Positions 22,600-35,254 are shown, counted from the stretch's first letter. The stretch: 64,000 nucleotides of DNA from Rehmannia glutinosa (GCA_016081115.2 JABTTQ020001809.1:372001-436000), one strand, 5' to 3'. Notes: generated by a model from the sequence alone, not told the origin. Translations and numbers: made by a program.

Positions 22600-24211
22600 T
22601 GTTAAGTTGGTTTTATATCAATGTATTGAGTGCTCTAGACTAGGATTTTGTGTTGTTTTCGGGTATTTTAGTGTCGTTTGAGTCGGGTTTGTGTCATTTG
22701 TTGTCGTTCGAGAATCGGGACTGATCTTGATAGCCGAAATTGAGCAAAAACGGTGAAAAACGTGTTTGAGAGGTGAAGATCACATTTTAGAAGCGGAAAA
22801 ACGGGAAAAATTGGGTCACACACGAAAGCGCCGCTTGCGCAGCGGTCAAAAATAATCTGATGCCATCGGGGATGGCGGGCGCGCGGCAAGCGCCACAAAG
22901 ACACTTGTGCAGCAGGTTGATAACGTGCAGGTGTGCAGCAGAGGCAGGGCAGCAACAGCGCTGCAGCGCGCGGCATCTAGTGCCGCAGCGCGTTCAAACA
23001 GCAGCATGGACGTGAGCAAGTGCAGCAGGGACGCATTCAGCAGCAAGCGCCAGAAAGCAGCCAGCCGTCTACAAAGGCAGCAGGTGACAATGAGGGCGTA
23101 TTTGCTAGCCGTTACTTACGCTAGCCAGCTGCCGATAAGCGATAAGAAAGAGCAGGCACGGCGATGAGCGTTTAGCTGCTGCTGTATTTCATCAGACGGT
23201 ATTTATTGTTGCGCGGTATGGGCCGAACAGGGCTGAACGTGGGCTTATTATTCTTAGGCTTTTTTGGACGGATTTTCGAGGGTTTAACACCTATAAATAC
23301 GATAAGTGACGTACAAACAAAGGGGTCGGACATTATTTTGAGCACAACGCAAGGCAAGAGACACGAAGCTAGGGTTCGGGACGGCAATTGGAGGCACTTC
23401 TCATCTGGACACAGAGAGAATTCCTTCTCTTTTCTTCTCAATTCTTTCTTTGTTTTTCTTTGTCGATTTCTTGAGATGTATAATTATTTCTTCATGAATT
23501 TTTGTACATCCAACATGAGCTAAACCCATATTTCTAGGGGATTGATGTAACTTACGTTTGAACCTATGTTTTGATTTCTAGTTTATGAAATTCGCATGTT
23601 TATTAATCTATTTGTGCTATTTGATTTGATTGCATCCGGATTATCTGATCAATAATTTAGATTGTTTGGCGTGTTTGATTTGACACTCGAGAGAGGTAAT
23701 TGAACGCCTGGCCATAGAATAACACAACCTAGGGTTTCATAGAATCGAGAGATTTATGAATCTTTTGAAGCCTGTGATAGAATATTCATTGAGCGCATTA
23801 GGGTTTAATTTATGATTTTTATAGAGATATCGAAATCAGAAATTGGAACCTAGAATCACTTGGCACTCGAGAGAGGAAGTGATAAACGGTAGGAATAATG
23901 GCTTATAGATTGATAACTTGTGATTAATAAACTGGATTGAAAACATAGGGGATAACTAGGTGAAATCAACCCTCTAGAATTCATTTCTCAAGTGTTTGAT
24001 TAATTGTCTGAACCAATTAGTTTCTTATTTTTAGTTTATTTTTAGTTTAATAAAAATTCATCTCTTTTCGATCTCTAGATAGAATTAAGCTATTTTAATT
24101 ATAGTACTTAGTATAAAATTTGATAACAATCCCTGTGGAGACGATATCCCTACTTTCAAAACCTATACTAAAACTTGACACCGTACGCTTGCGGTAAGAT
24201 TTTTGCGATCA
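22600..24211 (+). repeat. Athila-like 3' LTR (element E)
   Basis: A 1612 bp partner of 16693-18300, with the same ends (TGTTAAG and GCGATCA). The block at about 22820-23215 is GC-rich but carries mainly GCAGC words where the 5' LTR has GCGGC, plus many indels. The rest is almost identical. Confidence 0.9.
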
Positions 24212-25294
24212 CCGCCCGTTCGCCAATCTATGGAAAAAAGCCGTATTTTGGTCCCCATCTTTTATCTAGTTGGCTCGTGACCGTTGATGCCATATTTTTT
24301 CCTGTTTCACGTGAAGATCACGAAGCCTGGCTTCAATCCATTGCCTTTCTGTTATTCCATTAATTGAGGATGTCTAGTTCTCTCTCTTCTGAAGGTATTT
24401 TTCACAGTCTCGTATTTGCTCGTCTACGTTGCCAAAATGCATTTTTTCCCAAGCTGAAAGTTGCATCCCACACTCTTGAATTTTTTACGACACCGTTTGG
24501 ATGTCAGTCAATGCCATTCCTTTGTCCCAGGTTTTACGAATTACATTTTGGCACGACTCTTCTAGTAGCCACATCGATTCGAACCAGAAAATTTTCCTCC
24601 TTTCTTTTTGTATTGCCGTCCACACATACTAGGGTTACGCCAGCGGATAAAGATCGGGCAGTGGTCAGACGCCACTCTAGGTAGGTGATGAACTGTGTAC
24701 CCCAGAAACTTGTTGACCCATTGTTGATTCCCCAAGCATCGATCTAGTCTCTCTTGGATATTGGCATCCCCCTTTTGTCCGTTTGTCCAGGTGAATGAGT
24801 AACCCTCGTACCCCAAATCTTCCAAAAAAACCCTATCGATAGCCGTGTGAAATTCTTCGAGCCGTCTGTCCTCGATCATGCGCCCCCCTATCTATTCATA
24901 ATTATATAAGACTTTATTGAAATCCCCTAAACAAAGCCAGCTGGAGTTATTATTGTTTGCCAGATCGCCTATAAGCTCCCATGTAAGCCTTTTCTGATTC
25001 TCTTCCGGCCATCCATACAACCCTGTTAGTCGCCATCGTTTATCCGTATCAACTACTATCCCGTCTATGTGATGTAACGAATCCGACCTGATTTCAACTT
25101 CGATGGTATCCTTCCATAACAGACACAAACCACCCTTTCTGCCTCCATTCGAACTATCGCAATTAACCGCATGACGTCCATTGTAACCCAAATTTTTAGT
25201 AACGCTACTGCTTCATCCTTTGTCAGTTTGGTCTCCATTAGGAAAACAAACGTGGGATCTTTTTCATTGATAAAGCGTTTAAGCACTCGAACTA
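24212..25294 (-). pseudogene. LINE-1 ORF2 N-terminal part: AP endonuclease
   Basis: This is the minus-strand start of ORF2. It reads SWNCRGLGNP-like text at about 25295-25330, then FVFLMETKLTKDEA, GGLCLLWKD, LTGLYGWPEE, CLGDFNKVL and, after a frameshift at about 24885, FTWTNGQKGDANIQERLDR and VASDHCPIFI. These include the E, GDFN and SDH motifs of the L1 endonuclease fold. The frame is broken by small indels. It continues across the Athila-like insertion into the RT at 16692. Confidence 0.85.
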
Positions 25295-26852
25295 TCAGTG
25301 GGTTCCCAAGCCCCCGACAGTTCCAACTAAAGCAACTAATTGGGCTCGGCGGGACTGCTTTGGTGTAGTCTCCGCCGTTAACGTAAATGTATCCGGAACA
25401 TCAAAAAGCCCAAAATTCTTCACTCTTTTATCTGATTTAGATTCATTCTCAGTAGCACTTGCTTGATCCGTGTCAGCCTTACGTTTTGGAGGGGAAGGAG
25501 TTTTGGTAGGTTTTTTGGCTGGGGTACGGTTTTTTAATCGGGTCCAGCAATTTTTAGGTTTCTGGTTTGAGGTAGTGGTTTCTTTGGTTATGGTTGGGTC
25601 ATTTTTTTGTGATGGTTCTTGTTTCTTGCTGGTCAAGGTGGCAGGAGGTGTGGTAGCCAATGGGATTGGGTATGTGGGACTTTTTGAGTTGTTTATATTA
25701 TTATTTGACTGGGACAGGACTAAGGTGTGTTGGATCGATTCTTTGGGTAGGGAGGTTGGAGAGGGACCCGCATAGGTAGGTCTAGGTGGATGGGTATTCT
25801 GGGATTGGGTTGGTTTTGTGTCTGTTATCTGTTTATTGGTGGGATCACTGGTTGAATAAAAGGAGATAGAGGGGGTTATATTGAGACGTGGCCTTGGACT
25901 TGCTTGACTGGTTTTGTGCTTTAGAGGTTATGTTACGTTCCATGGGGTGGGTTGTTAGTGACAGAGATTGAAGTGATTTGTGGATGGTGTCTTTGACGGG
26001 TGAGGAGTTAAGGTTACTGGCTGGACGTGAGCGGTTTTGAGGTCGGAGGGATGAGGATGAGGATTCAGTAGGTATATCACGGCCAAACAGGTTGCAGGAT
26101 GTGGGTGTACGTGCATGAGGGTCAGACTGAGAGGATGACCTGTGGAGTGAAGACGCTTTCAACCACGGACCATATTTCATACTCGCAGTATCCTGGCACT
26201 CATTTTTATCATATCCTTCACAATTTCTATAGAAGTGACCAATCAAACCACAACAAAAACAGTACGTTGGAAGGGATTCATATTTGAGAGGAAGTACCAA
26301 TTTGTTGCCTTGAACTCTAATAGTGAGGATACGGCTTAGAGGTTTGGTCACGTCTATAGCAATCTTGAAACGGATGAATTTTCCAAACAATCCTTCTGTA
26401 AACAGGTCAAGAGTCTCCGCTTCTCCCAATTGGTGGGCTAGGGTTTGTGCAGATTTTGGACTCATGCATGCAACGGGGACATCGTATGCGCGAATCCAAA
26501 ATGCAGAGGTCGTAACCCTAGCCATAGAGGGCTGCTCCTCCAGATCAAGCTTTCGTATCGCAAATAAGCCTCCATCAAAGTGCCACGGTTGGTTTGCTAG
26601 AACCCTTTCCCTATCTTCATCGTCTTCGAACCGGAACAAGATAAGATCTGCCCCCCACTCCCGTGCTATAACAGGTTTTTTGGTTTTCCACGCTTTTTTC
26701 ATAACCTCGATCAGGTAAAACGCCCTCCACGATTTGTCCGTATAAAGTTTGCCTACTAAACAGTATCCCCTTTGCCCTTGATCTTGCAGTTCCGAATCGT
26801 TCGAAGCATCAAGGTCTACCACTACTTCTTCCTTCTCCGTTAAGTCCTCCAT
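25295..26852 (-). pseudogene. LINE-1 ORF1: DUF4283 and CCHC zinc knuckle
   Basis: The 335-codon frame from 26852 to 25845 starts MEDLTEKEEVVVDL. It contains the DUF4283 fold (GKLYTDKSWRAFYLIEVMKK, WHFDGGLFAIRKL, FWIRAYDVPVACM) and then a knuckle CFCCGLIGHFYRNC (C-x2-C-x4-H-x4-C). This RNA-binding chaperone-like protein forms the LINE ribonucleoprotein. A frameshift near 25850 separates the basic Lys/Pro/Thr-rich C-terminal tail at 25295-25660 (KPTKTPSPPKRKADT). Otherwise it is well preserved. Confidence 0.85.
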
Positions 26853-28745
26853 CTTTTCCGATATTGGTTACCTCAGAAACAAACCCAGATCTGGCCGTTA
26901 CTAGATGCAGTTGAGAATTAAATTGTTCGAGGCCCCAAATGAACACCCTGATCTTGGACCGCCGTGGAGGAGAAAGATCCGAAAGCTGAAGCCACGCCTG
27001 CCACCTACAAAAACCACAGAGACGGGACACAGAAAACGCAAAGAAAACAAAACAAGAAAAAAAGAAAGAGTGTAGGTCCCAAGGGGTGTAAGTGTAAGGT
27101 TTAGAAGGGGGGGTTGAATAAACCTTACCAAATTTTCGATTTAGTCCTTTTAAATATTCAGAGTTGATACTACACACATTTGTGTCTAGGTGGACAACCA
27201 ATTTAGTTAATCGGTAGAGTTAGTCTCTCAACGGACTCAATTGAACTGTTGATGGAATAACTCATTGTTGGGTCTAAATTAACTCAACGTGGTTTGTTTT
27301 CATTGGAAGACTTAACACCCTTAAGTTTGGTTAAACAAGGATTTAGTGCTTGGTTTAGTACTTAGAAATTATCAAGTGGATAGCAAATTTATCGTGATTT
27401 AAACAATTAAGATGCGAGGAATTAAAGTCTTTGAAATGTAAATGACACGATGAAATTTTTATAGAGGTTCGAAGATGGGGTAATTCTTCTACTCCTCTCT
27501 TCTCCAACTCCTGGAGGAATCCACTAGGTATTGATCAAGTATACAAAGTGGTAGCAGTCCCGGATACAAGTCTTGATCACACCGGTGACTTGATCCTTTG
27601 GGACTCGATCCTGAGACGCCTTGATCACTCGGTGGCTTCTCGCACGACTCGGCTTCTTCACAGGCGCTGCCTTGCTACTACTGACCCACTTGCTCAAGCT
27701 CTTTGGATTTGATCACGAAGCCCTCCAAAAGCTTAAGACTTGGTTCGACCTTGAACCTTCCTACAATCCTTCGTGGAATGTAGACCCCTTGATTTTCCAA
27801 AGTATTTTCCTCTTCAACCGATTGAAGTTATCTTTCCTTCACAGGTGAGTGTTGGATTGATGTTCTTCGTAGTGTAGGCTTGAGGATTGAGAATATTTGA
27901 GGTTTCAGTTCTAATAATTGCTTGAACGTTTTTGGTTCCGTCCGTCTCTTTTTTCTCAAAATCATTCCTCGGCCTTTTATAGTGATCTTTCAAAAATGCC
28001 CGTTGAAGAGATAGGCTTATTTTTGAAAGTCACTTGTGGTCGTTGGCTTGTCTTGTTCTGATCCTTGGAATTGCCACTTCCTCGTATGAATTGTTCTCGG
28101 CTTTTGAGTTCGACACGGTGTAGTGCTTCCCATTGGTTAATTCCTTTTGCACGCTTCGGGGAGAGCACCTCGAGAAAGGTAGTATGGAGATATTACTTGT
28201 TTAGGTAATTCTCTTGATTTTGCAACGGATCTTTTGATTATCTCGACTTGACCGCATTTCCTTGCTTTCCCAGGTGACTTAGAGTCGCCTTCCATTCATT
28301 GGATGACTCTTTGTCACTTCAACTTGAGACTTGGCTTTTCTTGAGTTGACTTGATCGATACTCCACTCACAGCATCTCTGTTCCTTGATAGAGTTCCGTC
28401 TTCTCTTCTTTGCCATACTCGGTGTCTTGCGGAGTCTTCCTTCTAGTCTCCGGTTGTCCTCTTGCATGTTTGGGCGTAGCGACTTAACTCGGCTTGACCA
28501 GCCCTATTTATTACAATGCATTTTACAACAAGAATGGGGTGCCAACTTCCTATTCTAAGTTTTACATGGCATTCATCAAAATCTAAACAATAAATTTCCT
28601 AACAAAGAGGAAGAAAAGAGAAAACGAAAAGAAAAAAGAAAGAAAAACACAACCCTAGAGGAGAACATTTGTATTTAACCGGCGATGGATGGCCGGACAG
28701 CAGGTTAACCCTAACGAAAACCCTAAGGGGTGACTATCCACTCCT
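26853..28745 (-). other. LINE-1 5' UTR, split by a solo LTR
   Basis: The leader of LINE-1 lies at 26853-27070 and 28605 to about 28745. It is CT-rich on the minus strand (AG-rich on plus) with a CCCTAGGGTT-like start. An AGAGGAGAACATTTGTATTT word occurs twice, at about 28660 and 28751, so the leader may be partly duplicated. The middle is occupied by a family A solo LTR. Confidence 0.55.
27071..28604 (-). repeat. Copia family A solo LTR
   Basis: A 1534 bp solo LTR with the same ends as 1466-3036 (TGTAGGTCCC on plus at the left, TTTCCTAACA at the right). It is flanked by the 5 bp duplication AAGAG (27066-27070 and 28605-28609). No primer-binding site or internal sequence adjoins it. It sits in the LINE-1 5' UTR. 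Confidence 0.88.
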
Positions 28746-28957
28746 TCCCAAGAGGAGAACATTTGTATTTAACCCCTTTATTAGGTTCACCTTATATCAT
28801 AACCAAATTAAAAGGCACTGTACCAAATTTGCATAAAAAGGGGAAAATTATAAGAAACAAAAATAGTAAAATGAAATCAAAAGGCTGCCATTTTCATGCA
28901 AGTTTGATGGTGTAGGGTATCCAAGGTCCATTGTCTACATAGGTGAGGAACATCAAT
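28746..28957. other. Short unassigned spacer
   Basis: About 210 bp of AT-rich sequence between the LINE-1 leader and LINE-2 copy 2. No gene or known repeat is supported. Confidence 0.4.
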
Positions 28958-31900
28958 ACGTAGACAAATTATTACATTATATTGACTATGCTAGCAACAA
29001 CTATCTTCATTTATTTTCTTTTCTTTTTTCTTTTCCATATGCTATACTTTCAGAGAAGAAAATTCACTCAATTTAGTATAATTAAGGTGACAAACATTTT
29101 TTTTTGACAACGTAATAAACAGTAAATTAAAATTGCGAAAGTATTACCTGTTTTTCATCAAGAAATTCATTGATTTTTTTAAATAAATGGAAATATATAA
29201 AAATAAAGGAAAAAGTCTCGATCACAAGTCGATCAGGTAGCAAAGGAAAAATAATGCTAAATTAGAAAAAAACAACAAAAATAACTTAAGAATGCAATTT
29301 AAATGAAGGGCGTCTATTTTTAGAGGATTTTCGAATAGCAATTGCATTTATCTTTTTAGCACGCGCTCGAGTATCATCTTGATGGTCTGATGAATTTGAC
29401 TGGGATATAGCATGTGAAATGTCGGCCTAGGATCCTCGAGCCGCAATTGTCATAGCTTTCAAAAGCTTTTGAGGAATCACATGAGTGAATATCAAACAGA
29501 GTAGTTGAGGAGTCACTTAGCTTGGTCTTTAAAGCTTCCAATTTATCTACATCAACTTGAAAATCAAAGTTAAGAGGATAGATTGATATTGGAGATATTG
29601 AATCATGAGATGAAGCCAAAGCCGTTTCATCACTCTCTTTCAGTTGCGAACTTGATTCAACAACACTGGAATAAACCACAATAGCTAGCGGATTAAATTG
29701 CGTCTTTGGGACGGTATGATCATTTGTAATCATTTCAGCATACCTTTCTAAAATGTGAGCCGAGCTGCAATCTTTTTCCTGTAGAGCATCAAACTTATAG
29801 CAAGTAGGGATGTTTTGTTGAGGACGTGAAGGGCTGATATTTTTACCATTACTAGCTGATTTTTTGTTGACAGCCACAAATCCGTTATTGTCCATCTGTG
29901 GTTGGACCAGAGCAAAAAGATTTCCCATTAGGATGTTGGTCTCGGCACTAGAGTGGTCATCCTCGGCATAGTCCGCCCACCGGTTACTAGCAGCCACGGG
30001 AGGGGGAGGAGGTTCCTTATCTTCCACTGATTTATCTCCCGCCTTACCCTTATCCTTATATGAATGAACATGTGTTCGCCTTATTTTTAGCTTCACCGCA
30101 AGTATACGGTGCAGTTTATAGAATAGGGTTAGCAAGGTCGAATCCACAGAGATTAATAAATTAATATACTAAGTATTGGGATTATAATAGCCTTAATTTT
30201 ATCCAGACGATCGGAATTGAGTGATTTGGTTTTGTAAAACTAAGACAAGAATTTAGCATAAAAAGACAAAGTAAAGATTGATTGAAAGATCAAGGCGATG
30301 AATGGATTCCAGGGCTATGGTTTCAGTTAATATCCCCTTTTTTTATCTGATTAATCACAAGCAAAGTTATCATTATTCTTCCCTATAGAACAATCACATA
30401 AGTATTTTTCCCCCTCTCTCGAGATGCATGTAAAATGTTGATTGGGATATCTATGCTAGCATCTCTACTCAACTTGAGATATCCAACTCCCAAAAGCACA
30501 AAAGATTAAATATCCTCACGAATATTCACAGACTTCTCAATCTTGCAAATATTCATGTCAAGTATTCATAGATCTAGTATTCAAACTCATCTTTCGTATT
30601 ATGAATCAATACATCAAACAAGTTAAACCAATAGCTTTTTGATAAAACAAGAATTAAAACAAAGTACTCGAATAGGGTTGGAAAATAATACTTCAATTGC
30701 AATTAATCATCAAATAAAAGTATCCATTAACCTACTCCCAAACCCGGGAATCACAAGAAGTTTAGCCACACATAGAAAATAAATAATCCATAGACAAATT
30801 ATTCATGTTCATGTCTAACTAATTGAAAGTAAAGATACTATGGAATGCGAAGACTCGGGGATGTCGATGACCTCTCGATCTATCTTCAATCCTCAAGCGT
30901 GTTGTTGTAGCCTTGATCGATATCTCCAATTCTACGGTGGAAAGTTGCTCTTTTTTCTCTGCTTTCTAGGGCAAAAATCAGTGTTTTCTTGTTTGTGGCC
31001 GCCCCGTCTCTATTTGTACTTCGTTTGGGTCAAAACCTAGTTCAAAACCTGTCAAACTCTGTTTTCCCGCACAGACGCACGGGCCCTGTGCCTAGCGCAT
31101 GCCCAACCCGTGCTAGGTGACGCAGGAAATTGTCTTTTGCTGAAGGGCACACGGGCTGTGCGCATCACACACGACCAGCCCGTGCGTCATGCCGTGGCTC
31201 GAGTCTCAGTTTTGGGCTAGCACACGGGTCGTGCTAGGGACGCACGCCCTGCTCGTGTGCACCTGCTGGACTTGATACTTGTTCGTTTCCTTCCGTTTCT
31301 TGCCCGGTTCGTCTGATTTCTTCTCGATTCAACTCCAAACTTCGTACGTTACTTCAAGTATCGGCAGTTCTTTACCGCAATGCTCCGAATTGTTGCCAAA
31401 TGCTACAATTATCAACAAATTCCTACAAAACGAGCAAAGCGTAATACCTTTTCTACAAAACAGAAATAAAGCCCTTTTCACTTAAGTAATGCACGCATAA
31501 CAACTAATTCTATCTACAATTATGCCCAAAATACATGCCAAACACGTACCAATCAACATGTTCCACAATATTAGAAGCAACACCTTTATCTTTATCCTTC
31601 GATAGAGATCGGATCACCTCACGATATTCTTTAAGAACGCTTGAACGCACATATCTGGAATTAGGTCGTTTAGGACCAGTTTGAACTGTGGCCGTAACAA
31701 TATTGCAACGGTAAGTCGCTAATCAATGTCCCATTATACCATATTTCGAATAAAACTCGGGAAGTTTTTCATAACTTAATGACACAAATGAACAATGCCC
31801 AGGGCGTTCCACCATCACGGAATCATGTAGAGGCGTAGACAAATTAATTTCCACTAGGACCCGCACAAAGTGTCCTAGAGATCCATTAAGAGATTTTTCA

Positions 31901-33000
31901 TCAATTTGAACCGGAGTACCAATTGCCTTAGCAATTCCCATAATAATACTCGGATGCCAATGTTCAATGATTAACTCAAAAATACGTACCCATACACTCG
32001 CAGTAGAAGTATTGACTTCATATGGGTTAAAATCAAGGACCCTTTGGTCGAACATCTTTCCTCGGATTCATTGGAACCTTTTCCCGGTCCTTTCGAACCT
32101 GGTATTTGAAAACTTGATGGAGATTTTCATCGGGAAGTGGAAACGTAGGACCCTGGAAAAAGACGAATCGTACCAGGATTAATTTGCCATGTAACACGTA
32201 AAGATGCCCTAGCACGATCCGAGTCAGAAGAAAACTTAATGCAAAAGTATCCCTTGCCTAGGGGAATCAATGTCCAGCTATTCTGGATTTTCCACAATTT
32301 GCTCAATCTAGACCGGAGGGGTTGCAATGGCCATGGTTTATTCCCTTTACCAATCAAAACACGACCAATTAAAGAGCACGAGAATTCCCTCAAACATTGT
32401 TGATACAAATTTTTATCAATTGAAACAGAGAAATAATCCCCTTTCTTAACAAGTTCAATCATAATATTATTACCCTGAATAGTATTAGCAAAAGTAGAAT
32501 TTGCTGGTTTAATCAAAGAATCCAAAGTAGAGTTAGCATGTTTTACCAAAGAATCTCTAAAAGTAGGGTTTGCACTAGGGCATATATGGGGCATCATTAC
32601 ACCAGATGAATCCAAGGATATAGCAGAATACTTTGGGGAGAGGACCACTGTTGCCTGAGTGTTGGCCTTTGAAGGAGAGGAGGGGACCACTATTGTAACC
32701 ACCTTGGGAGGGACCACAGTTGAAACAACCTTAGGAGGGGGGATCGATGCCAAGGAGACCACCTTTGATGAGTTCATGACAGCCCCAAGTAAGAGATTCG
32801 AAGGATCCATAGAATAAACCCTTGCCGCAAATCCACATAAAACATAGGAGAACTCGTAGAGGAGAAAACTAACGGAGAACAAGATGTAGCAAAGGAGCAA
32901 ACATCATAACTGGCGGCTTGTATCCCAACGCCGGGGAAAGCCGCCGGAAAAGTCATGGAGGCACGACCCTAGGGTTTGGGAGAAGAGAGAGAAGAGAGCA
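28958..33000 (-). pseudogene. LINE-2 ORF1 remnant, copy 2 (includes the N-terminus)
   Basis: Homologous to 10466-13775 but extends to the true 5' end. ORF1 starts at an ATG at 32810 (MDPSNLLLGAVMNSS). It passes through a Pro/Val/Ser-rich stretch and a DUF4283 domain (SLIGRVLIGKGNKPWPL, FCIKFSSDSDRARAS), then VWVRIFELIIEHWHP and GHFVRVLVEINL. A solo LTR (30073-31555) interrupts it. It resumes at about 30067 and ends at the TAA at 29286-29288 after KIRRTHVHS-like and FQVDVDKLEALKTKL text. The 5' UTR runs to about 33000. No ORF2 is present. A frameshift lies near 32150. The shared stretch with copy 1 ends at about 32254. Confidence 0.75.
30073..31555 (-). repeat. Solo Athila-like LTR inside LINE-2 copy 2
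   Basis: A 1483 bp LTR at the same position in the LINE as 11589-13072, with the same flanks ACATG (30068-30072 and 31556-31560). Differences from copy 1 are scattered single bases. The CpG-rich GCACGGG patch is at about 31070-31270. Confidence 0.8.
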
Positions 33001-34992
33001 TCCTCCAAAAAATTCATTGATTTATAAATGCACATATTGATAGATTCAAATACTTTTTTGGTGGATTAGTACATAGAAAAATCAATCAGTAAAAAATATT
33101 AAACATAGCTTTTGACAACTACTAATAATCAAGAAAGTGACAAGAGCTTGTAACCCTTAATTTCAAGTTTCAACTACTCAATTCGACCCCGGCCCAAAGA
33201 GCTAATTTGCCTAGACTTCCAACAACTTTCAGAAAATTTCCTAATTTGTCGACCCCAAAACATTATCAACTATTATTAACATCAAATCAAATTTATTTTA
33301 ACCCCAAAACTTCTATCTCAATTTCTATCTCAAGTGGTATCACTCATTCTTTAAAAAAAAAATATTGATTGCTTTGAACATTAGTCTTTCAGTTTTTTGG
33401 ATCCTCTCCCGTCTCCCAACTTATTTAAAAAAATCAAATTTACTTTATTTGACAGAATATTGATTCGAGACTCATGCTTCTGTCCCAAAAACTTGAAAAA
33501 TTAAAGCTAGTTTCTTGTGGATCGATGTGTTGATTACTAAAAAATTAAATATTCTTGAAGACAAAATTCTAATCAATAGTATGTCAAGTAAAAATAAGAG
33601 TGAAAAATAAATTATTTTGAGCAAAAAATAAATATATATTATATAAGGCCAAATTTTATTTTTTGATTATAAAAGAATTTGTAAATATCACATGTAGTTT
33701 AAAATTAACTTTAAATGACTGGGTTTCAATCCATCTGCAAGACACTATTATGTAAATCAGATGAGTAACGTGCCCACTATATTGCAGTTTTCTGGAGGTA
33801 GGCAACCTGAATTTTCTTTTGGCAAAATTAAATTTGCAAATATGAAGGGAAAAAAACGATCAGTTACTGAAAATTCATTAACATTATATATAATGAATAT
33901 AATGATTAAATCCAAACTTTTTTTCTTTTTCATAAAATAAATCTAAAACCTTAAATTAGTCTAGTTCTATATATGTTCAACTCAATTTAAATTAACTCGA
34001 TCATTAAATCGATTGATAATTAAATCAAGTTCAAATATATTTTCTCTAAATTCGATAAAAACTGTGTATACTTAAATAATAATATGTTCGACTCCTTAAT
34101 TTGTTTACATTAATTTTTACAAGGAAAAATATTTAAATATTTTATTTTAACACGTTCATTGATTAACACTCCGTGTATTTATCGTGATGGTCATATTCCA
34201 GGACAATATTACATGTTCGCTTGCTCGTATAGCAGTTTTTGTCTTTGCTATTCCACAGACATTTTGTTCACACTTGACCACAAATTGATTGATAATGATG
34301 CGTGCTTTTCTTAGGTCTTAATTTAACATTATTTTCTTTCACAAGCAATTCTTCATTTCACAGTCCTATTTATCTTTCCTGGTTATTCTACTGATGATCT
34401 AAGAAATGTTATCTTAACAAATAAGGGTGTCAATACCTGACACGACATCATAACACGACACGAACCCGACCTAAAGTTACTGAGATAAATCCGTACATGG
34501 ACACAACTTACACGAACCTGATACGAAGATACCAATTTGTCTAAAAAGGTAATATTCTGAATTTGATTTAATTTTTTGATGTATTTTGAACAAACTTGAA
34601 ATTAACCCCAAGCTATGTTGTAAAAATATATCGTGGGGTTTCGCAAGAGACGAATAAGACAAAATAAAATCTGGAACTTGTAGAATATGAAGAGGAACCG
34701 ATTTTTTATATAAAAAAACTTGAAGAAATCTTAACACAAATAAGTAGATAAACAATCGAAACAAGCCTGGGGCATGATGATCACTTTCCTTAAAAGTGTT
34801 ATTTGCCACCACTACACTTGCAAACTGGGTTTGTAGGCAAAATTACATCTAGGATAATTAGACACAAATAAACAATGAATTTGCAAGTTATTGGATTGTT
34901 TCTACAAGAATAAGAATACTTTTTTTTTTTAAAAAACAATCTGGCAAAGAACACTTATTTGTACAGTTCTTTGGACCCAAGACGTTTTTTGG
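33001..34992. other. AT-rich intergenic spacer
   Basis: About 2 kb with no supported gene. A short patch at about 34425-34530 with GACACGACATCATAACACGA-like words resembles a widespread plant dispersed repeat. The frame at 34477-34812 shows no recognisable domain. Confidence 0.5.
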
Positions 34993-35254
34993 ATTGAAAA
35001 GATTCAATACATTAGGGGGAGATGCAACTTTTCAGGAAAAAAAAGCAGACACCTGTTCAAGTCTGCACATCAAAGCCGCGACTTTGACATCAAAGTTGCG
35101 GCATTGCCTTCAGGTTTTGAAGCAAAGTTGTGGTTTTACTTTGTAAAGTCGTCCGAAACTTGTCCAGACAATTTCTTCCGAAAAACACCATCAAAGTCGC
35201 GACATTCACCATCAAAGCCGCGGCTTTGATATATTTCAAACTACCAATTCAACA
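34993..35254 (-). repeat. Partial 3' LTR of a Sirevirus-like copia, with palindromes
   Basis: On the minus strand TGTTGAATTGGTAG follows a purine-rich GTGGGGAA at 35255, as an LTR start after a polypurine tract should. Immediately inside is a cluster of ATCAAAGYCGCGACTTTGAT-like words, including the perfect 20-base palindrome ATCAAAGCCGCGGCTTTGAT at 35211-35230. The far end of the LTR cannot be located, so the left coordinate is approximate. Confidence 0.5.

Larger units (their letters stand above)
16693..24211 (+). mobile_element. Full-length Athila-like Ty3/gypsy element (non-autonomous)
   Basis: A 7519 bp element inserted in LINE-1. LTRs are 16693-18300 and 22600-24211. The primer-binding site is Athila type and a polypurine tract lies directly before the second LTR. 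The 5 bp flanks are CTGCC and CCGCC, a target duplication with one substitution. Removing the element and one flank restores the LINE reading LANGQKARNTVEKIKD, which proves the insertion. The internal region is only 4.3 kb and holds gag and protease remnants but no RT, RNase H or integrase. It must therefore have been mobilised by a relative. The LTRs are nearly identical outside a GC-rich block, suggesting a fairly recent insertion. Confidence 0.9.

Noticed and set aside
32774..32956. 60-codon frame upstream of LINE-2 ORF1
   Set aside because: It overlaps the LINE 5' UTR and the ORF1 start in another frame; no support for a separate gene.
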